Part shown: piece by piece, positions 60,946 to 64,000 of the stretch
How positions within the stretch are numbered: position 1 is the stretch's first letter
Layout of the letters: each line of letters opens with the position of its first letter
Source of the DNA: Polaromonas sp. JS666
Lineage (GTDB): Bacteria > Pseudomonadota > Gammaproteobacteria > Burkholderiales > Burkholderiaceae_C
Reading direction: 5' to 3'
Length of the DNA stretch: 64,000 nucleotides
Assembly (NCBI RefSeq): GCF_000013865.1
Contig: NC_007948.1
Span: 3,224,001-3,288,000, forward strand
Translations under genes and position numbers: made by a program
The notes under the pieces: generated by a model
Seen by the model: the letters and a program-made list of their open reading frames with translations, nothing else
Told to the model about the DNA's origin: nothing
Databases searched by the model: none

Positions 60946-62805
60946 ATGACCAGCCCGAAATTTCGTCCCCTGACTTTTGGTGTCACCCGCGTCAATCTGC
61001 GCGACGGCGCGCCTGGCGTGCACTACCTGCGTGCCGATCAGCCCCTGCTGGACTACCCCGGCCGAATGACCGACCGCCTGCAGCACTGGGCGCAGGTGGC
61101 ACCCGACCGGACCTTCATGGCGCGACGCGAAAAGCTTGCCGACTGCGGCACGGGCGACTGGCGTCATGTGAGCTACGCCAACGCCTGGGCCAGCGCATGC
61201 AGCATCGCCCAGGCGCTGATCAACCGCGGCCTGAGCGTGGATCGGCCGGTGGCCATCCTGTCCGAGAACGATCTCGAGCACGCGCTGCTGGGATTGGGCT
61301 GCATGTTGGCCGGGGTGCCCTTTGTGCCGGTCTCGCCGGCCTATTCGCTGGTCAGCCAGGATTTCGACAAACTGCGCCACGTGTTCAGGACGGTGACGCC
61401 CGGCCTGGTCTTTGCAGCAGACGCGACGCGCTACGGCCGGGCCATCAAGGCGGCCGTTGACGCCGACATTGAAGTGGCGTTGACCAGCGGCGAGATGGAC
61501 GGCCGTGGCAGCACCTCGTTTGCGGAGTTGCTGGCCACGCCTGTCACGGCCCAGGTCGACGCCGCAATGGCCGCCACGGGGCCAGACACCATCGTGAAAT
61601 TCCTGTTCACCAGCGGCTCGACCAAGCTGCCCAAGGCGGTGATCAACACCCAGCGCATGTGGTGCGCCAACCAGCAGCAAATGACGCAGTCCATGCCCGT
61701 GCTGGCCAGCGAACCGCTGGTCCTGGTGGACTGGCTGCCCTGGAACCATACCTTTGGCGGCAACCATAACTTTGGCATGGTGGTCTTCCACGGCGGCACG
61801 ATGTACATCGACGACGGCAAGCCCACCCCCGCGCTCATGGCAGAGACCCTGCGCAACCTGCGGGAGATTGCACCGACGGTGTATTTCAACGTGCCGACGG
61901 GGTTCGAGGCCATTGCCAACGCCATGAAGACCGATGACACCCTGCGCAAAAACCTGTTGTCACGGGTGAAGATGTTCTTTTATGCCGGTGCCTCGCTGGC
62001 CCAGCCAGTCTGGGACAGCCTGTACGCATCACAGGAAAGAGAAGTCGGGGAGCGCATCGTCATGACCACCGGACTGGGCATGACCGAGTCGGGGCCCTTT
62101 GCGATTTTTGTCACCAACCCGAACGTCAAGGCGGGCGACCTGGGCGTGCCGACACCGGGGATGGAACTCAAGCTGGTCGACATGGATGGCAAGACCGAAG
62201 TGCGCTACCGCGGCCCCAACATCTCGCCGGGCTACTGGCGCGACCCCAAGGAGTCGGCGGCGCATTTTGACGAGGAAGGCTTTTTTTGTTCGGGCGATGC
62301 GGTCAAGTGGATTGACGAGACCGACGTTCACCAGGGATTGAAGTTTGACGGCCGCATTGCCGAAGACTTCAAGCTGGCCACCGGCACCTTCGTGAGCGTG
62401 GGCCCCCTGCGCGCCCGGATCGTGGCAGCCGGCGCACCCTACATACAGGACGTGGTGCTGACCGGCATCAACCTGAAAGAGGTGGGCGCCATGGTGTTCC
62501 CGACCCAGGCTGTGCGTGCGTTGAGCGGCCTCGACGCCGGCGCACCGATGGCCGATGTGCTGTCCAGCGCGCCGGTGATTGCCCACTTCCAGCATGTGAT
62601 CGACACCCTGGCCAAAACCGCGTCCGGCAGTGCCGGCCGCATTGCGCGCATGTGCCTGCTCGCCGAGCCGCCCACCCTGGACCGGGGTGAAGTCACCGAC
62701 AAGGGCTCGATCAACCAGCGCGCCGTGCTGGCGCACCGCGCCGAAACGGTAGAGGCGTTGCATGCCGACAGGCTGCACACCATCCTGAAACCACAAGCGC
62801 TTTAA
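60946..62805 (+). CDS. Feruloyl-CoA-synthase-like acyl-CoA ligase
   Basis: AMP-forming CoA ligase of 619 residues. P-loop-like motif FLFTSGSTKLPKAVIN (about 220), MTTGLGMTESGPFAIF, GPNISPGYWRDP, and a C-terminal FKLATGTFVSVGPLR, all characteristic of proteins annotated as feruloyl-CoA synthase. The usual Gly after TSGST is Lys (KLPK), seen in this subgroup. Activates an aromatic (hydroxycinnamate-like) acid in the family; exact substrate unproven. Confidence 0.87.
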   Translation: MTSPKFRPLTFGVTRVNLRDGAPGVHYLRADQPLLDYPGRMTDRLQHWAQVAPDRTFMARREKLADCGTGDWRHVSYANAWASACSIAQALINRGLSVDRPVAILSENDLEHALLGLGCMLAGVPFVPVSPAYSLVSQDFDKLRHVFRTVTPGLVFAADATRYGRAIKAAVDADIEVALTSGEMDGRGSTSFAELLATPVTAQVDAAMAATGPDTIVKFLFTSGSTKLPKAVINTQRMWCANQQQMTQSMPVLASEPLVLVDWLPWNHTFGGNHNFGMVVFHGGTMYIDDGKPTPALMAETLRNLREIAPTVYFNVPTGFEAIANAMKTDDTLRKNLLSRVKMFFYAGASLAQPVWDSLYASQEREVGERIVMTTGLGMTESGPFAIFVTNPNVKAGDLGVPTPGMELKLVDMDGKTEVRYRGPNISPGYWRDPKESAAHFDEEGFFCSGDAVKWIDETDVHQGLKFDGRIAEDFKLATGTFVSVGPLRARIVAAGAPYIQDVVLTGINLKEVGAMVFPTQAVRALSGLDAGAPMADVLSSAPVIAHFQHVIDTLAKTASGSAGRIARMCLLAEPPTLDRGEVTDKGSINQRAVLAHRAETVEALHADRLHTILKPQAL

Positions 62806-62817
62806 AGGAACCCCCTC

Positions 62818-64000
62818 ATGGCCACCCCAGGCTTTTTCTCCCACTTTGACGACATCTGGATGCTGGACGGCGTGCGCACGCCCATGGTCGATTACTGTGG
62901 CGCACTCGGCCACATTTCGCCCACGGACCTGGGCATCAAGGCCGCGCGCTCCGCCCTGGAACGCAGCGGCGTGCCAGCCGCGCATATCGGCTCCGTCATT
63001 GCCGGCAACATGGCGCCGGGCGACTTTGACCAGTTCATGCTGCCGCGCCACATTGGCCTGTATGCGGGCGTACCGCTGGAGGTGCCTGCCCTGATGGCGC
63101 AGCGTATTTGCGGCACCGGTTTTGAGCTGTTCCGGCAGGCCGGCGAGCACATCCAGAGCGGCGCCTGCGAGGCGGCCCTGGTGGTGGGCGCCGAGAGCAT
63201 GACGCGCAACCCGATTGCCGCCTTTGACCACCGCACCGGCTTCAAACTGGGCGCGCCGGTCGGTTTCAAGGACTACATGTGGGAGGCCTTGAAAGACTCG
63301 GCGGCGGGTATCAACATGATCCAGACGGCCGAGAACCTGGCCAAAAAATACGGCGTCACGCGCGAGCAGGTCGACGAATTTGCCTCGCAATCGTTTGCCA
63401 GGGCCGTCGCAGCGCAGCAATCCGGCTTCCACGCGGGCGAGATCGTGCCGGTGGTGTCTGAAACATTCGGGCTTGAAGGCTACGCATCGCGCAGTATCAA
63501 GCTGCAGGGCAAGCTCACCGAAGTGGCGCAGGACACCCACGCCCGCATTTCACCCGCCGAGGTGCTGGCCAAACTCCGCCCGGTGTATGAAGGCGGCGTC
63601 CAGACCGGTGGCAACAGCGCGGCGCTGGTCGATGCGGCTGCGGCGGCCATTGTGGCCTCCGGCAGCTATGCCAAAGCCCATGACAAAAAGCCACTCGCAC
63701 GCGTGGTTGCCGCCGCCGTGGTGGGCGTGCCACCCGAGATCATGGGCATCGGCCCGGCACCAGCCATTCGCCTGCTGCTGGAGCGCACCGGCATGACGCT
63801 GGACCAGATTGGCCGCTTCGAGATCAATGAAGCCCAAGGCGCGCAAACATTGGCCGTAGGCCGCGAGCTGGAACTGGATTTGAACAGGCTCAACGTCAAC
63901 GGCGGCGCCATCGCACTCGGCCATCCGCTCGCCACCACCGGCGTGCGCCTGACCATCACGCTGGCGCGCGAACTCAGGCGTGCCGGTCTGCGCTGGGGCA
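62818..64000 (+). CDS. Thiolase (acetyl-CoA acyltransferase), 3' end beyond window
   Basis: At least 394 residues from ATG 62818 (MATPGFFSHFDDIWMLDGVRTPM), preceded by AAGGA; the frame is open at the window edge and probably lacks only the last 20-30 residues. Nucleophile Cys in QRICGTGFELF, and NVNGGAIALGHPLATTGVRL with the catalytic His. The NEAF motif reads NEAQ. As the third gene of the operon it would cleave a 3-oxoacyl-CoA to acetyl-CoA plus a shortened acyl- or aroyl-CoA. Confidence 0.93.
   Translation, partial: MATPGFFSHFDDIWMLDGVRTPMVDYCGALGHISPTDLGIKAARSALERSGVPAAHIGSVIAGNMAPGDFDQFMLPRHIGLYAGVPLEVPALMAQRICGTGFELFRQAGEHIQSGACEAALVVGAESMTRNPIAAFDHRTGFKLGAPVGFKDYMWEALKDSAAGINMIQTAENLAKKYGVTREQVDEFASQSFARAVAAQQSGFHAGEIVPVVSETFGLEGYASRSIKLQGKLTEVAQDTHARISPAEVLAKLRPVYEGGVQTGGNSAALVDAAAAAIVASGSYAKAHDKKPLARVVAAAVVGVPPEIMGIGPAPAIRLLLERTGMTLDQIGRFEINEAQGAQTLAVGRELELDLNRLNVNGGAIALGHPLATTGVRLTITLARELRRAGLRWG

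Noticed and set aside
62029..63540. 503-codon minus-strand frame at the right end
   Set aside because: Antisense to the ligase and thiolase genes; Gly/Arg/His/Ala-rich with no domain.

Overview
The window is GC-rich DNA from a free-living betaproteobacterium, most likely family Comamonadaceae and Polaromonas/Rhodoferax-like. This is inferred from gene content and order (surE-pcm-nlpD, hupB-tRNA-Val-ppiD, earP-efp, dnaG-rpoD with a very long RpoD), a phasin, Bug- and TRAP-type receptors, and short dispersed repeats of a kind I associate with this family. No prophage, CRISPR array or rRNA operon is visible. One intact IS3-family element is present.

Layout. 1-5.2 kb: surE-pcm-nlpD stress/cell-division block, a quinone oxidoreductase, a lone response regulator, and a decayed gene fragment beside tRNA-His. 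5.2-7.7 kb: ppiD, tRNA-Val and HU on the minus strand, with a clear promoter and a leader hairpin before HU. 7.8-12.5 kb: a tartrate/malate dehydrogenase and a haloacetate dehalogenase-like hydrolase opposite a LysR regulator, then an EamA exporter and pgsA. 12.6-26.3 kb: mostly housekeeping genes (uvrC, a membrane DUF2235 protein, earP and efp, a LOG protein, an MFS carrier, rmuC, a hydroxyacid dehydrogenase, a NhaD-like antiporter, pncB, an FKBP). 26.4-32.2 kb: a branched-chain-type ABC transporter with fused LivH-LivM, then nitroreductase, thioesterase and a histone-deacetylase-like amidohydrolase. 32.3-34.6 kb: a phasin with a strong promoter flanked by twin operator-like repeats, then the IS3 element. 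34.7-41 kb: patatin-like lipoprotein, iron-type binding protein, 3-hydroxyacyl-CoA dehydrogenase-like SDR, gamma-glutamyltransferase, YihY. 41-45.9 kb: dnaG and rpoD.

45.9-59.6 kb is a sugar-acid catabolic region: D-tartrate dehydratase with a divergent LysR, then one long minus-strand cluster (uronate dehydrogenase, lactonase, TRAP transporter, garD, garL, garR, a Bug receptor, an aldose epimerase) facing a GntR/FCD regulator. Together these can take galacturonate through galactarate to pyruvate and glycerate. 60-64 kb: a plus-strand crotonase, feruloyl-CoA-synthase-like ligase and thiolase set, cut by the window end, probably for side-chain oxidation of an aromatic or other carboxylic acid.

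The most unusual signal is a roughly 55-60 bp dispersed repeat. It lies between genes at 37799 and 39954, and copies appear embedded in frame in coding sequence of livHM (29442), dnaG (42431) and pcm (1781), possibly also earP (17378). In each case a local cluster of AT-rich codons, atypical for its gene, marks the spot. A second repeat family lies at gene ends (29771, 41047, 31070-31211, 39847).
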